DNA of 64,000 nucleotides from Oculatella sp. LEGE 06141 (GCF_015207605.1 NZ_JADEWO010000034.1:16280-80279), one strand, 5' to 3'. Positions 45,753 to 55,687 are shown, counted from the stretch's first letter. Notes: generated by a model from the letters alone, not told the origin. Program-made: numbers and translations.

Positions 45753-47756
45753 CTATGCGGCTGCTGTGATGGATGAATCAATCACCACTTCTTCAACCCG
45801 GATGTCATGTTTAATCGACAAACTGTTGAGATAGTGAATTGGGTCATTCGGATTGAAGCTGTTGCCATTGGCGAAGTGAATGGGGTCGCGATCGCGATCG
45901 ATGCCAGGTAAGCCCAACTCGCGTGCCGCTTGACCGTATAAATCAACCCGACGAACGCGATCGAGAATTTCAATCCAGTTGCGAGGAAAGGGAACCATAC
46001 CCCAACGCGCCATTTGAGTCAAAATCCACAGACCTTCTACCCGGTTAGGAGAATTGGCTTGGTTTACAGAAAACTGGTTATAGTGTAACAGTTGCTTCGG
46101 TTCTGCATCTGTTCCGTACTGGTAGGGATCGATGAAGCCAATCCGGGCATCTGCTGGGTCGCAGCCCACATATTGCGGCTGACAAATCAGCGACAGCACT
46201 TCTTCACGGTTGCGGCGATCGTCGCAGTAAGCACAGGCTTCTAGCAGCGCTTTGATTAACGCCAGGTGGGTTTGCGGATATTGATTCGCCCACTGTTCGC
46301 GTACCCCCAACACCTTTTCGGGATGCCCCGGCCAAATATCTAGATCGGTAGCAATGACAAAGCCAAGCTGCTCGTGCACGGCGCGAGTATTCCACGGTTC
46401 ACCCACACAGTAGCCATCAAGATTGCCGGCCTTCAGGTTTGACACCATCTGCGGCGGCGGAATCACCGTCAAACTGATATCGCGATCGGGGTGAATTCCA
46501 CCTTCTGCCAGCCAGTAGCGCAACATCAAGTTGTGCATTGAAGCGGGATGCACCATACCGAGGGTGTGAACTTTATCGGGCGTTTGTGCGATCGCCGCTT
46601 TAAAGTCGGCTAATGTCCGCACTCCCTGCTCGTAAAACCGTTTGTGCAGCGTAATGGCATTTCCGTTGCGAGAAAGGGTAAGAGCGCTCACCATTGGTAA
46701 AGGCGGCTTGTTGCCCATCCCCAACGTCATTGCCAGCGGCATTCCAGCCACCATCACCGCCGCATCCAGTTGACCAGAGGCCACTCCCTGTTCGATCGCC
46801 TTCCAGCTTGGCTCACGGCTAAGGGTAACGTCCAGTCCATGCTTTTGGAAGAATCCTTTTTCCTGTGCCACCACTAACGGCGCACAGTCGGTCAATGGAA
46901 TAAAGCCAATCTCCAAATTCACCTTCTCTAAACCGTGTCGGGCGATCGCTACAGTGGGCTTGGCCTGCTGTTTCTTGGCGCGTCGCTGCTGGTTCAAGAA
47001 GTAAATAATTTCACCGCGCAAGGCATAGTAGTTGGGATGGTTAACCACTTCCATGCGGTGCCGGGGACGCGAAAACGGAATATCTAGCACTTGACCAATG
47101 TGCGCTTCCGGGCCATTGGTCAGCATCACGACGCGATCGGACAGCAACAGCGCTTCATCCACATCGTGAGTCACCATCACGCAGGTGACATGGCTCTCTT
47201 CACACACCGCCATTAGCTTCTCCTGCAAACCGCCGCGCGTCAAGGCATCAAGCGCCCCAAACGGTTCATCCAGCAGCAGCAGTTTGGGTCGGATAGCCAG
47301 GGCACGGGCGATCGCCACCCGTTGCTTCATTCCTCCCGAAATTTGGCCTGGCAGTTTATCCGCCGCAGGCCGCAACCCCACCAGATCAATGTGATGTTCT
47401 ACCACGCCGCGCCGTTCGCCCTTGGGCGCATTCGCCATCACTTCGTCCACCGCCAGGGCAATGTTGTCACGGACGGTAAGCCAGGGCAACAATGAATAGT
47501 TTTGAAACACCACCATGCGATCGGGGCCTGGTTCTGTCACCTGCCGACCTTCCAGGATAATGCCGCCTGTAGTGGGGCGATCGAGACCCGCCAGGATATT
47601 GAGCAGCGTCGATTTACCGCAACCAGAATGCCCAATCAATGAAACAAATTCACCAGGCTGAATCTTCAAATCAATGTTTCGGAGCGCCACATAGCTCTCG
47701 CCATTCGAGAGGGCAAAGATTCGATCAACATGATCAACTTCAACAAAAGTAGACAT
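45753..47756 (-). CDS. nrtC: Nitrate ABC transporter ATPase with NrtA-like regulatory domain, NrtC
   Basis: A 667-residue fusion. Residues 1-260 are an ATPase ([26 protein letters not shown]). Residues about 285-660 are homologous to the substrate-binding protein NrtA ([19 protein letters not shown]). In studied cyanobacteria this C-terminal domain is needed for rapid inhibition of uptake by ammonium. It is the third transporter gene, 77 bases after nrtB. Confidence 0.95.
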   Translation of the reverse strand: MSTFVEVDHVDRIFALSNGESYVALRNIDLKIQPGEFVSLIGHSGCGKSTLLNILAGLDRPTTGGIILEGRQVTEPGPDRMVVFQNYSLLPWLTVRDNIALAVDEVMANAPKGERRGVVEHHIDLVGLRPAADKLPGQISGGMKQRVAIARALAIRPKLLLLDEPFGALDALTRGGLQEKLMAVCEESHVTCVMVTHDVDEALLLSDRVVMLTNGPEAHIGQVLDIPFSRPRHRMEVVNHPNYYALRGEIIYFLNQQRRAKKQQAKPTVAIARHGLEKVNLEIGFIPLTDCAPLVVAQEKGFFQKHGLDVTLSREPSWKAIEQGVASGQLDAAVMVAGMPLAMTLGMGNKPPLPMVSALTLSRNGNAITLHKRFYEQGVRTLADFKAAIAQTPDKVHTLGMVHPASMHNLMLRYWLAEGGIHPDRDISLTVIPPPQMVSNLKAGNLDGYCVGEPWNTRAVHEQLGFVIATDLDIWPGHPEKVLGVREQWANQYPQTHLALIKALLEACAYCDDRRNREEVLSLICQPQYVGCDPADARIGFIDPYQYGTDAEPKQLLHYNQFSVNQANSPNRVEGLWILTQMARWGMVPFPRNWIEILDRVRRVDLYGQAARELGLPGIDRDRDPIHFANGNSFNPNDPIHYLNSLSIKHDIRVEEVVIDSSITAAA

Positions 47757-47833
47757 GACAGATAGGAGATGAAGGATGACAAGTACTATTGGGCTGTGTT
47801 CTAAGCAGTGATGTGGATGGCAATACTTCGCAA

Positions 47834-48670
47834 TTAAGCGCCCTGGTCGTCCTTGACCACCAGACTGGCAATGTAAGCAACCAATCGATCTAACAGCAAA
47901 CCCACAACGCCGACATAAACAATGGCAATAATGATGTCGCTAATGCGGGAGCTATTCCAGGCATCCCAAATAAAGAAGCCAATGCCAACACCACCAATCA
48001 ACATCTCAGCCGCCACGATCGCCAGCCATGATAAACCAATGCCAATCCGCAATCCGGCAAAGATATAAGGAACCGTGGCAGGAAACAATACCTTAAAGAA
48101 ATACTTGCTGCGCGAGAGCCGCAATACTTTAGCGACGTTGTTGTAGTCCTGCGGAATTTGTCTGACCCCTTCAGCCGTGTTGATGATAATTGGCCAAATC
48201 GCCGTAATGAAGATGACAAAGATAGCAGAGGGATTGGCTTGCTGAAAGGCCGCTAGCGAAATCGGCAACCATGCCAGCGGCGGTACAGTCCGCAACACCT
48301 GAAACAGAGGATCTAACGCTCGATACATAAAGGGACTGGTACCCGTCAAAATTCCCAATCCGATTCCAATCACTGCCGCTAATGAATACCCCAACGCTAC
48401 ACGCTGAAGGCTGGTTAAGATCTGCCAAAACAGCCCTTTATCATTTCCACCATTGTCAAAGAAGGGATCAACAATGAGTTCCCAGGTATCTTGTACAGTT
48501 TGAATTGGGCTGGGTAGGTTGGCTCCTGGAGTTGAGGTAAGAACCTGCCAGATGATGAGAAAAAGGGCGATCGCAATCAGCGGTGGTGCAATGATTCGGA
48601 TCTGTTTGGCAACGGCGGGTGGAATCGATTTGGAACGGGTGCGTCTCGATCTGGGGTTCAGTGTAGTCAC
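47834..48670 (-). CDS. nrtB: Nitrate ABC transporter permease NrtB
   Basis: A 278-residue permease with about six helices and the EAA loop AAEMLIGGVGIGFFIWDAWN that couples to the ATPases. It has the usual basic N-terminus. It is separated from nrtA by 203 bases, a larger gap than elsewhere in the operon, and that gap holds a MITE remnant (48758-48822). Confidence 0.94.
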   Translation of the reverse strand: MTTLNPRSRRTRSKSIPPAVAKQIRIIAPPLIAIALFLIIWQVLTSTPGANLPSPIQTVQDTWELIVDPFFDNGGNDKGLFWQILTSLQRVALGYSLAAVIGIGLGILTGTSPFMYRALDPLFQVLRTVPPLAWLPISLAAFQQANPSAIFVIFITAIWPIIINTAEGVRQIPQDYNNVAKVLRLSRSKYFFKVLFPATVPYIFAGLRIGIGLSWLAIVAAEMLIGGVGIGFFIWDAWNSSRISDIIIAIVYVGVVGLLLDRLVAYIASLVVKDDQGA

Positions 48671-48757
48671 GGTTCAGTCTCCTCGGTCACGGTGTGATAA
48701 GTGATCAGGCAATGCCAATTCAATTAGAAAAAATAGAGAGTAGGCAGGCGCTCCAGG

Positions 48758-48822
48758 CGGCTGTTTGAAACGGCTTCAATGTCTGCTGTAAGGGCTATCA
48801 ATTGGACTTTGAAAACACCCCT
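48758..48822. repeat. MITE remnant inside the nrtA-nrtB gap
   Basis: Ends GGCGGCTGTTTGAAA and ACTTTGAAAACACCCCTT keep the family pattern, and AATGTCTGCTGTAAGGGC matches the family A core near its left end. At 65 bases it looks like an internal deletion derivative. Confidence 0.6.
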
Positions 48823-48873
48823 TCAGTCCGCAGGGCAATTTGAACCTGCCTATCCGTATCCCGTTGCTGATTC

Positions 48874-50181
48874 CTAAATCTTTTTGATGGCAAGGCTGTC
48901 GAGATACGCCTGGGGATTTTCCGGGTCAAAGGTGATGCCATCAAAGAAGGTTTCCACCCCACGTGAGGTGCTGGCTGGAATCGCTGCTTCCTGGCCGATC
49001 GCCCGCGCCGCTTCTTGCCAGAGGTCTTCTCGGTTAACTTGATCCACCAATGCTCTGGTATCGGTATCAGCGGGTAAATACCCCCAGCGGATGTTTTCGG
49101 TTAAGAACCATAAATCGTGACTCTTGAAGGGATACGAAGCATCATCCATCCAGAACTTCATTACGTGTTGGCTGTTGTCTTCGACCCGGCCATCGCCAAA
49201 GTCAAAGTTACCTTTGGAACGTTCCACAATGTCCTTAGCCGGAACGTTAAACCACGCCCGCTTCGAGACAATATCAGCCATCTCTTCTTTGTTTTCTGCC
49301 TGGTCGCACCAGATTTGCGCTTCTAATACGGCCTTGAGTAATGCCATCGTCGCCTTGGGATTTTGATCCACCCAATCGGCTCGCATCGAAAAGGCTTTTT
49401 CGGGATGGTTGTTCCACAGTTGCCCGGTGGTCAATGCCGAGTAACCAACATCCTGGTTAATCAACTGTGCGTTCCACGGCTCGCCCACGCAGAAAGCATC
49501 CATTGTGCCCGTTTTCATGTTGGCAACCATTTGAGGCGGCGGAACCACCAGGGTAGATACATCAGTATCCGGGTTGATACCGCCTGCGGCTAACCAGTAG
49601 CGCATCCACAGGTCATGGGTTCCACCGGGAAACGTCACGGCAAACTTGAGCTGATTGCCAGCGGCCTTCGCTTCGTCAATTTTGGCTCTTAGCAACGAAC
49701 TATCTAGCTGAACATCCAGATCTTTGTATGTGTTCGCCACCGAGATAGCCTGACCATCGACATTGAGGCGAGCCAGGATATACATGGGCACTTTGTTGCC
49801 ATCGGTAACAGCACCCTGGCTAATCAGGTAAGGCATTGGGGTTAGGATATGCGCCCCATCAATACCACCGCCGCCTGATCCCAATACCAGGTTGTCACGG
49901 GTGGTTCCCCAGGAAGCCTGTTTGGTTACTTCCACATCCGGCATGCCGTATTTGGCAAAGATACCCTTCTCCTTAGCCACAATCAGGGGGGCAGAGTCGG
50001 TGAGGGCAATGAATCCTAATCTAGCTCCGGTGACTTCGGGCGCATCTGCTGGATCAATACTGGCAGCAGGAACCGGCTCGGAACTGGTGGTATTGTTGCC
50101 ACTACAACCATGTACAAGGAACGTACCGGCGGCAGTTGCGCCTGCGGTAAACAAAAACTTGCGTCGTGAGAAACTTGCCAT
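48874..50181 (-). CDS. nrtA: Nitrate/nitrite-binding lipoprotein NrtA
   Basis: A 435-residue periplasmic binding protein. The N-terminus carries a twin-arginine motif (SRRKFLFTAG) and a lipobox-like LVHGC, so it is exported by Tat and anchored to the outer face of the plasma membrane. The binding domain starts FIALTDSAPLIVAKEKGIF and includes KQASWGTTRDNL and GEPWNAQL. It is the high-affinity receptor for nitrate and nitrite. It follows nirA by 96 bases. Confidence 0.95.
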   Translation of the reverse strand: MASFSRRKFLFTAGATAAGTFLVHGCSGNNTTSSEPVPAASIDPADAPEVTGARLGFIALTDSAPLIVAKEKGIFAKYGMPDVEVTKQASWGTTRDNLVLGSGGGGIDGAHILTPMPYLISQGAVTDGNKVPMYILARLNVDGQAISVANTYKDLDVQLDSSLLRAKIDEAKAAGNQLKFAVTFPGGTHDLWMRYWLAAGGINPDTDVSTLVVPPPQMVANMKTGTMDAFCVGEPWNAQLINQDVGYSALTTGQLWNNHPEKAFSMRADWVDQNPKATMALLKAVLEAQIWCDQAENKEEMADIVSKRAWFNVPAKDIVERSKGNFDFGDGRVEDNSQHVMKFWMDDASYPFKSHDLWFLTENIRWGYLPADTDTRALVDQVNREDLWQEAARAIGQEAAIPASTSRGVETFFDGITFDPENPQAYLDSLAIKKI

Positions 50182-50277
50182 TCGTGTCTTCCAGATCTAA
50201 ATAGGGGGGATTAAGAATGAATCGTCAGCATGATTGCTGTAAGTGACCAATGCAGCGATAAGGAGAGATAGCGAACG

Positions 50278-51891
50278 TTACGTCACAGCTTCCTCCTTAG
50301 GGTGGGCACCAAAGTGTTCAATGAGCAGCGATCGCAACACAGGCTTGAGATCGTCACAGGCAATCCCCTTTTGAACACAGGTACCAAGCTGAGCCTCTTT
50401 GCCCACCTTGCCACCCATGTAAAGATCCACCCCTTCAACGGTTTTGCCGTCTTTGCGAACCTTGGTGCCAATGAACCCGATATCGGCCACCTGCGGCTGA
50501 CCACAAGAATTCGGGCACCCCGTCCAGTGAATGCGAACCGGGTGAGGAACGTTGAGTTCAGTCTCCAGATCTTTCACCATTGCCAGGGCACGGTTTTTAG
50601 TTTCAATTAAGGCAAAGTTGCAGAACTGTGAGCCGGTACAGGAAACCAGCGATCGCACCAATGAGTCTGGATGGATAGAAAACTTCTCCAGCAGCGACTC
50701 CTGCAAAAACGCCTCTAACCGCGAATTGGGAATGTTGGGAATGATCAGGTTTTGTTCAACCGTTAGCCGAATTTCACCATTGCCATAAACCTCTGCCAGC
50801 CGTGCCACCTCAAACATATCCGGGGCAAACAGGCGACCAATGGGAATATGGAGACCCACATAATTCAAACCGGGCTGCTTTTGAGCAAACACGCCAATGT
50901 GGTCGCGCTTGTCCCAGGCCATCTCATCCTCGGGAGCCGCCGTTAGCAGCTCTCGTCCAAACCGCTTTTCTACCACTTCACGGAAGCGATCGAGTCCCCA
51001 GTCATCAATTAGCCACATCAACCGAGACTTTTGCCGATTGGCTCTTAGCCCATGATCGCGGTAAACCTCCAGAATGGCGCGGCACAAATCCACCACATCA
51101 TCCGGAGCCACCCACGCATCCAGGGGAATAGCCGACTCGCAACGCTTGCCCGAAAAGAAGCCACCCACCAGCACGTTGAAGCCCAATTGCAACGAGGGAA
51201 CAGATTCAACAGATTCAGCAGACTTGGCTTCATCGTCTACAACCAGCACTGGCTCAACCGCCCGCAGAGCCGGGACAAACGCAATGTCGTTGATTTCAGC
51301 GTGAACCGAGTTATCGCGTCCACCTTCGATCGCAATATTGAATTTACGCGGTAGATTGGTGAACTCTGGATTGCCCTCGCCGTGGTTGGTGATCATATCC
51401 TGCACCTGTTGCACCAGGTAGCGGGTATCAATCAGCTCATCGGCATCAATTCCAGCCACCGGAGAGGCCGTGATGTTGCGGACATTATCCATGCCAGACT
51501 GCACGCTGGTCATTTCTGCCGCTTGCAGACGGTTAAAAATATCGGGAATATCTTCAATCCGAATGCCGCGAAGCTGCAAATTTTGCCGGGTTGTGATGTC
51601 GGCATTGCCGTCTTCACCGTAGCGCTGCACAATTTCTGCCAGCACGCGCATTTTGTGGCTGGTCATTTCACCGCTGGGAGTCCGCATCCGCAGCATAAAC
51701 TTGCCGGGAGTGACGGGGCGGAAGAAAACACCTAACCACTTGAGCCGATGCTCGCGATCGGTCTGATCCATCGCTTCCCAACCAATTTGAGCAAAATGAT
51801 CGAGTTCTGGCTTAACAGCCAAACCGTCTTTTTCTGCTTTGAACTTTTCAAACTTGTTCAGACTGGTCGAAGTATTAACAACGCTAGTCAC
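50278..51891 (-). CDS. nirA: Ferredoxin-nitrite reductase
   Basis: A 537-residue siroheme/[4Fe-4S] reductase that turns nitrite into ammonium with six electrons from ferredoxin. Cluster ligands: VSCTGSQFCNFA and TGCPNSCGQPQ. The duplicated NiR/SiR domains are visible (ITTRQNLQLRGI in the first, RLTVEQNLIIPNIP in the second). No C-terminal ferredoxin fusion. First gene of the operon, behind a canonical NtcA promoter (51989-52030). Confidence 0.96.
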   Translation of the reverse strand: MTSVVNTSTSLNKFEKFKAEKDGLAVKPELDHFAQIGWEAMDQTDREHRLKWLGVFFRPVTPGKFMLRMRTPSGEMTSHKMRVLAEIVQRYGEDGNADITTRQNLQLRGIRIEDIPDIFNRLQAAEMTSVQSGMDNVRNITASPVAGIDADELIDTRYLVQQVQDMITNHGEGNPEFTNLPRKFNIAIEGGRDNSVHAEINDIAFVPALRAVEPVLVVDDEAKSAESVESVPSLQLGFNVLVGGFFSGKRCESAIPLDAWVAPDDVVDLCRAILEVYRDHGLRANRQKSRLMWLIDDWGLDRFREVVEKRFGRELLTAAPEDEMAWDKRDHIGVFAQKQPGLNYVGLHIPIGRLFAPDMFEVARLAEVYGNGEIRLTVEQNLIIPNIPNSRLEAFLQESLLEKFSIHPDSLVRSLVSCTGSQFCNFALIETKNRALAMVKDLETELNVPHPVRIHWTGCPNSCGQPQVADIGFIGTKVRKDGKTVEGVDLYMGGKVGKEAQLGTCVQKGIACDDLKPVLRSLLIEHFGAHPKEEAVT

Positions 51892-51933
51892 GGCTTAATC
51901 CTCTTCTTAGTCGGCATTTGGTCAGCATTGGGA

Positions 51934-51981
51934 CTGATGGGTTAGAGCTGATGGGTTAAAGCTGATGGGTTAGAGCTGATG
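51934..51981. repeat. 14-bp tandem repeats in the nirA leader
   Basis: Three units of CTGATGGGTTAGAG (the middle one has AAAG) at 51934-51947, 51948-51961 and 51962-51975, then a partial CTGATG to 51981. They fill about half of the predicted 5' untranslated region of nirA. The unit contains, on the minus strand, CTCTAACC, the same bases as around the -10 box. Confidence 0.9.
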
Positions 51982-51988
51982 TCTGTGT

Positions 51989-52030
51989 AGGTTAGAGAGA
52001 TTGAACGGCAGCTTTAGTAACTTTGATTAC
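51989..52030 (-). promoter_or_regulatory. Canonical NtcA-activated promoter of the nirA operon
   Basis: On the minus strand GTAATCAAAGTTAC (52017-52030), exactly 22 bases, then TAACCT (51989-51994). This matches GTA-N8-TAC-N22-TA-N3-T in full. Transcription should begin near 51982, giving a leader of about 90 bases. NtcA with 2-oxoglutarate activates such promoters when ammonium is short. Confidence 0.88.
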
Positions 52031-52890
52031 AAAATCTTGAGAATCATGAAGCTTTTGCACAGCATCAATGCGAAAGTTGCATCACATAAACGGCATAAAA
52101 AATTGCAGGAGAAAGCGATCGCACTTGAATCGTTTAATTAGCAGCTCATCAGTCTAATTCACAACAAAAAACTGTATTGAATTTGACTTTTTTGGCACTC
52201 ATTCCATCTAAAGATGCGGCTTGTCTTTTGGAGTTTGCAGTCAAAGCAGCGTCCATTTTGGGCTGAATACTGCCACAGCAACCGGCGGCTTGTGTTCTTT
52301 AAATGAAATATTCGACCAACAAAAGCGTAAAGCCATGATTGAGTTCATCAGATAGTTAGGTGCAGCAAATCCACCTTAATCTCTCCATTCATCTCAAAAA
52401 ATATTGGAGAACAATCGAAGGTAAATAGCTGTAGTAATCTGTACAAAAACTTGAAAACCAGCCTATTGGAATAGATGAAAACCTTACAGCGAAAGAATTA
52501 ACAGATTCAGGCGAACGGGAATTCCACCCTACTTTTTTAGCAAGAGCAAGTTAGCTGAACGCCCAAATTTCAAATTCATTAGTCTCATTGAAACCGGAGC
52601 GTTATATTCAGAAATTTCTGCATCTGTTCTAAACCAAGCTAATGCAATTGCAACCCCTTTAATATCAGCATTGCTAACCCAGGTCAGCATCTTACTCTTC
52701 AACTTGCAGTAAGTTACCCACTACGGTATTTAAGATGAAGCGACAAACCCGTATAAGGTGATACAAAACTTATGAAACTATGAAGTGGTTGCATGTTGAT
52801 GATGCAGCTTTTGCATAAATGCCAGAATTTGGTATTAAAAATCGCCCGATCGCAGCCCCGTCCGGTTGGAATCGAAGTAGACTCGGCTTA
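52031..52890. other. Long AT-rich gene-free stretch upstream of nirA
   Basis: About 860 bases with no credible ORF on either strand. One further GTA-N8-TAC match lies at 52431-52444 without a fitting -10 box. In other cyanobacteria, divergent regulatory genes such as ntcB or nirB lie here; I see no trace of them. Confidence 0.6.
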
Positions 52891-53057
52891 GAGGATATTT
52901 ATAAAGTGCTGATGGTCACTCGAACTGCCCCCTTTTCTGGCTTGCCGCAGCCCCAACCTGGGGGACTTTGCAACAAGGCTCGGCTCGGAAGTTCCCAAGG
53001 TTGAAGGATTTGGGGACAAATGTAGACTATTGAATTTAATAAATTTAAAAATCCTCC
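52891..53057. repeat. MITE-like repeat, family B-like copy before the HEAT gene
   Basis: Left end GAGGATATTTATAAAGTGC and right end AATTTAAAAATCCTCC are inverted relatives; the inside has CCTGGGGGACTTTGCAAC and GGAAGTTCCCAAGG. Length about 167 bases. It ends 66 bases before the HEAT-repeat gene. Confidence 0.6.
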
Positions 53058-53123
53058 AAGGTTCCAATCTTGCCTCTCTCGGTGATGTCTTGAACGAGAG
53101 CTGCCATTTAATAGTTACCACTC

Positions 53124-54365
53124 ATGAATTCACACGCCTCTGTATCGTCCTGGCTGACAGCGAATGTGAGCCAAGAGACACCGCATCATCCTGACCCGCA
53201 ACTAACGCTTGATCAGTCGATCGCCCTGCTCAAAGCGGGTGACTTCCAGGCGCAGTGGGATAGCGCCAAGCTCATCCCCAAATTTGGTGAAGCGGCGATC
53301 GCACCCCTAATTGCCATCCTGGACGATGACGAAACCGATGATGACATACTCTGGTTTGTTGCCCGTCTGCTGGGGCAGTTTAATCATCCCACCGTCGTTA
53401 CGGCTTTAACTCAACTGCTGCTCACCGCCGAAAGTACAGACGTAGTGGGCATGGCGGCAACCACCTTAGCCAGCATGGGAGCCGTCGCGATCGCGCCGCT
53501 CACCCAACTCCTGCACACAGAAACCACCCGCTCGATCGCAGTACAGGCGTTAGCCCAAACCCGACATCCCGATAGTGCCCAACCGTTGCTGAGCGTCCTC
53601 AACGATTCGTCTCCTGCTGTACGGGCAGCCGCGATCGAGGCACTCAGCCACCTTGCTATTCCCCAAGCCGCTCCTGCCCTGGTTGAGGCATTGCACGATC
53701 ACGCTGCCGAGGTACGGCGAGCCGCTGTTGTTAGCCTGGGCTTCCAGGCTCCGTCGCCCTCCCCCATTGATCGGGTAGCTCATCTCAAGCCGATGCTCTG
53801 GGATTTTAATCTGGAGGTTTGCCGCCAAGCCGCGTTAGCTCTGGGTCGCCTTGGGAGTGATGCGGCGGCAACCGCCTTGTTTGAAGTGCTGCGATCGCCA
53901 GCCACCCCGCTACCGCTTCAGCTTGAGGCGATTCGGGCGCTAGGGTGGATTGCCAGCGTCACAGCATTGACCTATCTCCAGCAGTACTTAGAATCGGCAT
54001 CCGATCCACCCCCCCAAAGTTTGCACGAAGCCATTACCGTATTGGGGCGAGTGGAACAGCCCCAGGCTCAACCACAGGCGGCTGAAATCCTGTTCAACAT
54101 CCTGCACACGCATTCTGTGCAATCTCCCAACGTCAAGCAGGCGATCGCCCTCAGCCTGGGACAACTGGGGCAACCGCAAGCCATCGATCCTCTGATTCAA
54201 CTGTTGGCCGATGCCAACATGGGCGTGCGGCTACACGCGATCGCTGCCCTTAAACAGCTTGACCCACAACGGGCATATCAGCAGCTTACGGCTCTGGCTC
54301 AACAAAACCTGACCGCAGAGATGCATCAAGGAGTAGCGATCGCCCTGCAAGAGTGGAACGGCTAA
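53124..54365 (+). CDS. HEAT-repeat protein divergent from nirA
   Basis: A 413-residue protein made of about ten HEAT-like helical repeats (for example AVRAAAIEALSHLAIPQAAP, EVRRAAVVSLGF, GVRLHAIAALKQLDPQRA). Such repeats occur in phycobilin lyases (CpcE/NblB type) and as protein-protein scaffolds. I cannot assign a partner. It stands divergent from nirA across 1.2 kb and overlaps the next, convergent gene by 4 bases. A link to nitrate assimilation is suggested only by position. Confidence 0.75.
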   Translation: MNSHASVSSWLTANVSQETPHHPDPQLTLDQSIALLKAGDFQAQWDSAKLIPKFGEAAIAPLIAILDDDETDDDILWFVARLLGQFNHPTVVTALTQLLLTAESTDVVGMAATTLASMGAVAIAPLTQLLHTETTRSIAVQALAQTRHPDSAQPLLSVLNDSSPAVRAAAIEALSHLAIPQAAPALVEALHDHAAEVRRAAVVSLGFQAPSPSPIDRVAHLKPMLWDFNLEVCRQAALALGRLGSDAAATALFEVLRSPATPLPLQLEAIRALGWIASVTALTYLQQYLESASDPPPQSLHEAITVLGRVEQPQAQPQAAEILFNILHTHSVQSPNVKQAIALSLGQLGQPQAIDPLIQLLADANMGVRLHAIAALKQLDPQRAYQQLTALAQQNLTAEMHQGVAIALQEWNG

Positions 54366-55687
54366 GCGCCAAACCCACTCTTCTTCGCCTTCTTCTTATC
54401 CTTCGACTTCGATTTCTGCACCTCTCGTACTGCTTCATCAAACAGATTGTGCAAATGAATCGGCACACTGGCAATCTCCGGCAGTTCTGGCTGCAACGGT
54501 TTGCCGTGTTCCTCTAGCAGCGCATCCAGATCGCGATCGAGTTGAAAGGAGGGGCGATCGAGCAGCGTTTGCAAAATGGTCTCCAGTGGCTTGGGGTACT
54601 GTTCCGCCAGCCGATGCCACACAAACGGTGTCACATCTGGCGCGTCTAGATAATGGCGAATCAGCTTGCTGCTGCCATCCACGCTCTGCCAATCCTCCGC
54701 CTCCAGAATAGTTTTGACCCTGGTGTAGGTCGGCAAATACATCTGTCCCCAGCGAGGATGCGCCAACACCGTCAACTGTTCTGCCTTCTTCAGGTCATCC
54801 GGCAACTGCACGGCGGGTGCCATCATCTTGGGTTTCTGGCCATCAGCCCCCGGATTGAACAGTTGGCTAACCTCTGCCGGGTCAACTCCCGCTTCTTCGG
54901 CGGCAGCCGCCAGTTCTTCTTCTGTCATCCCGGATTCTGCCGCCAGCTCATCTAGCGATTTCGACCCGTCAACGCCCGCCGCCGCCAAATAGCGTTGGGT
55001 CAACTGTTCCTGAAAGGCTCCAATCTGCTTATTGAACTGGTATCCCGGCATTGTCACTTCATCACTGCCAAAGAACTCCAGGAAGATTTCGTGGTAGTGT
55101 TCCACCGATCGCCACGCTTCTTCAAGCAAATCTGGGGCATCGCTGTAGAGCCAGGACTTGTAGTTGTCTTTGAAATTGCCGATCGCCACCGCCAATTTTG
55201 GCTTTCCCAGCTTGCCCATTTGAGTATAGGGGCCAGATACCATCCACACCGTCTCATCCACTGGCGCAATTCGAGTCAGCAGAATGTCGCCTACCTGAAG
55301 TCTGGCTAAATCAGCCGCCACCTTTGCCGTTGCTGGTTTCACCGTGTACGGCTTAGCCGTGAGCCAATTTCTCAGCTCAAAGCCATCGGGCAATACCGCT
55401 TCGACGGCAAACAGTCCGGCAAAGCTGCGCTGCCACTGGCTCACCAGGGCGCGATCGGTTTTCGATAATGTCGAACCATTCTCCAGAAATAGCTCCAGCG
55501 GAGTGTTCGTGCCTACTTTTCCTACCGAGAGGAACTCGTCCACAATCATGTCTTGAGCCACTTTGCGTTGACGCAATTGGCTGGCGGCGTATGCTTCTAA
55601 CGCCTCTGCCAGCTCTCCTTCAGCGTCATAAACAAAATCGACCAACTCTTGCTTCAATTCACCGGCTCGTTCCAGGATAGGTTCCAC
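54362..55687 (-). CDS. Conserved hypothetical protein, soluble
   Basis: A 441-residue protein without membrane segments. The N-terminal half is mixed (ELRNWLTAKPYTVKP, GDILLTRIAPVDETVWMVSG). The middle has an acidic Ala/Glu-rich stretch (MTEEELAAAAEEAGVDPAEV) and the C-terminus is a lysine-rich tail (SKSKDKKKAKKSGFGA). It resembles conserved cyanobacterial proteins of unknown function; I cannot name a family. Convergent with the HEAT gene, stops overlapping by 4 bases. Confidence 0.75.
   Translation of the reverse strand: MEPILERAGELKQELVDFVYDAEGELAEALEAYAASQLRQRKVAQDMIVDEFLSVGKVGTNTPLELFLENGSTLSKTDRALVSQWQRSFAGLFAVEAVLPDGFELRNWLTAKPYTVKPATAKVAADLARLQVGDILLTRIAPVDETVWMVSGPYTQMGKLGKPKLAVAIGNFKDNYKSWLYSDAPDLLEEAWRSVEHYHEIFLEFFGSDEVTMPGYQFNKQIGAFQEQLTQRYLAAAGVDGSKSLDELAAESGMTEEELAAAAEEAGVDPAEVSQLFNPGADGQKPKMMAPAVQLPDDLKKAEQLTVLAHPRWGQMYLPTYTRVKTILEAEDWQSVDGSSKLIRHYLDAPDVTPFVWHRLAEQYPKPLETILQTLLDRPSFQLDRDLDALLEEHGKPLQPELPEIASVPIHLHNLFDEAVREVQKSKSKDKKKAKKSGFGA

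Noticed and set aside
51934..51981. CRISPR-like array in the nirA leader
   Set aside because: Units are 14 bases and directly adjacent with no spacers, so this is a simple tandem repeat. No CRISPR array or cas gene was seen anywhere in the window.
52431..52444. Additional GTA-N8-TAC match upstream of nirA
   Set aside because: The motif's six fixed bases occur by chance about every 4 kb, and neither strand has a TA-N3-T box at 20-24 bases. It is not listed as a promoter.
52819..53004. 61-residue ORF upstream of the HEAT gene
   Set aside because: Most of it lies in the MITE-like repeat at 52891-53057.
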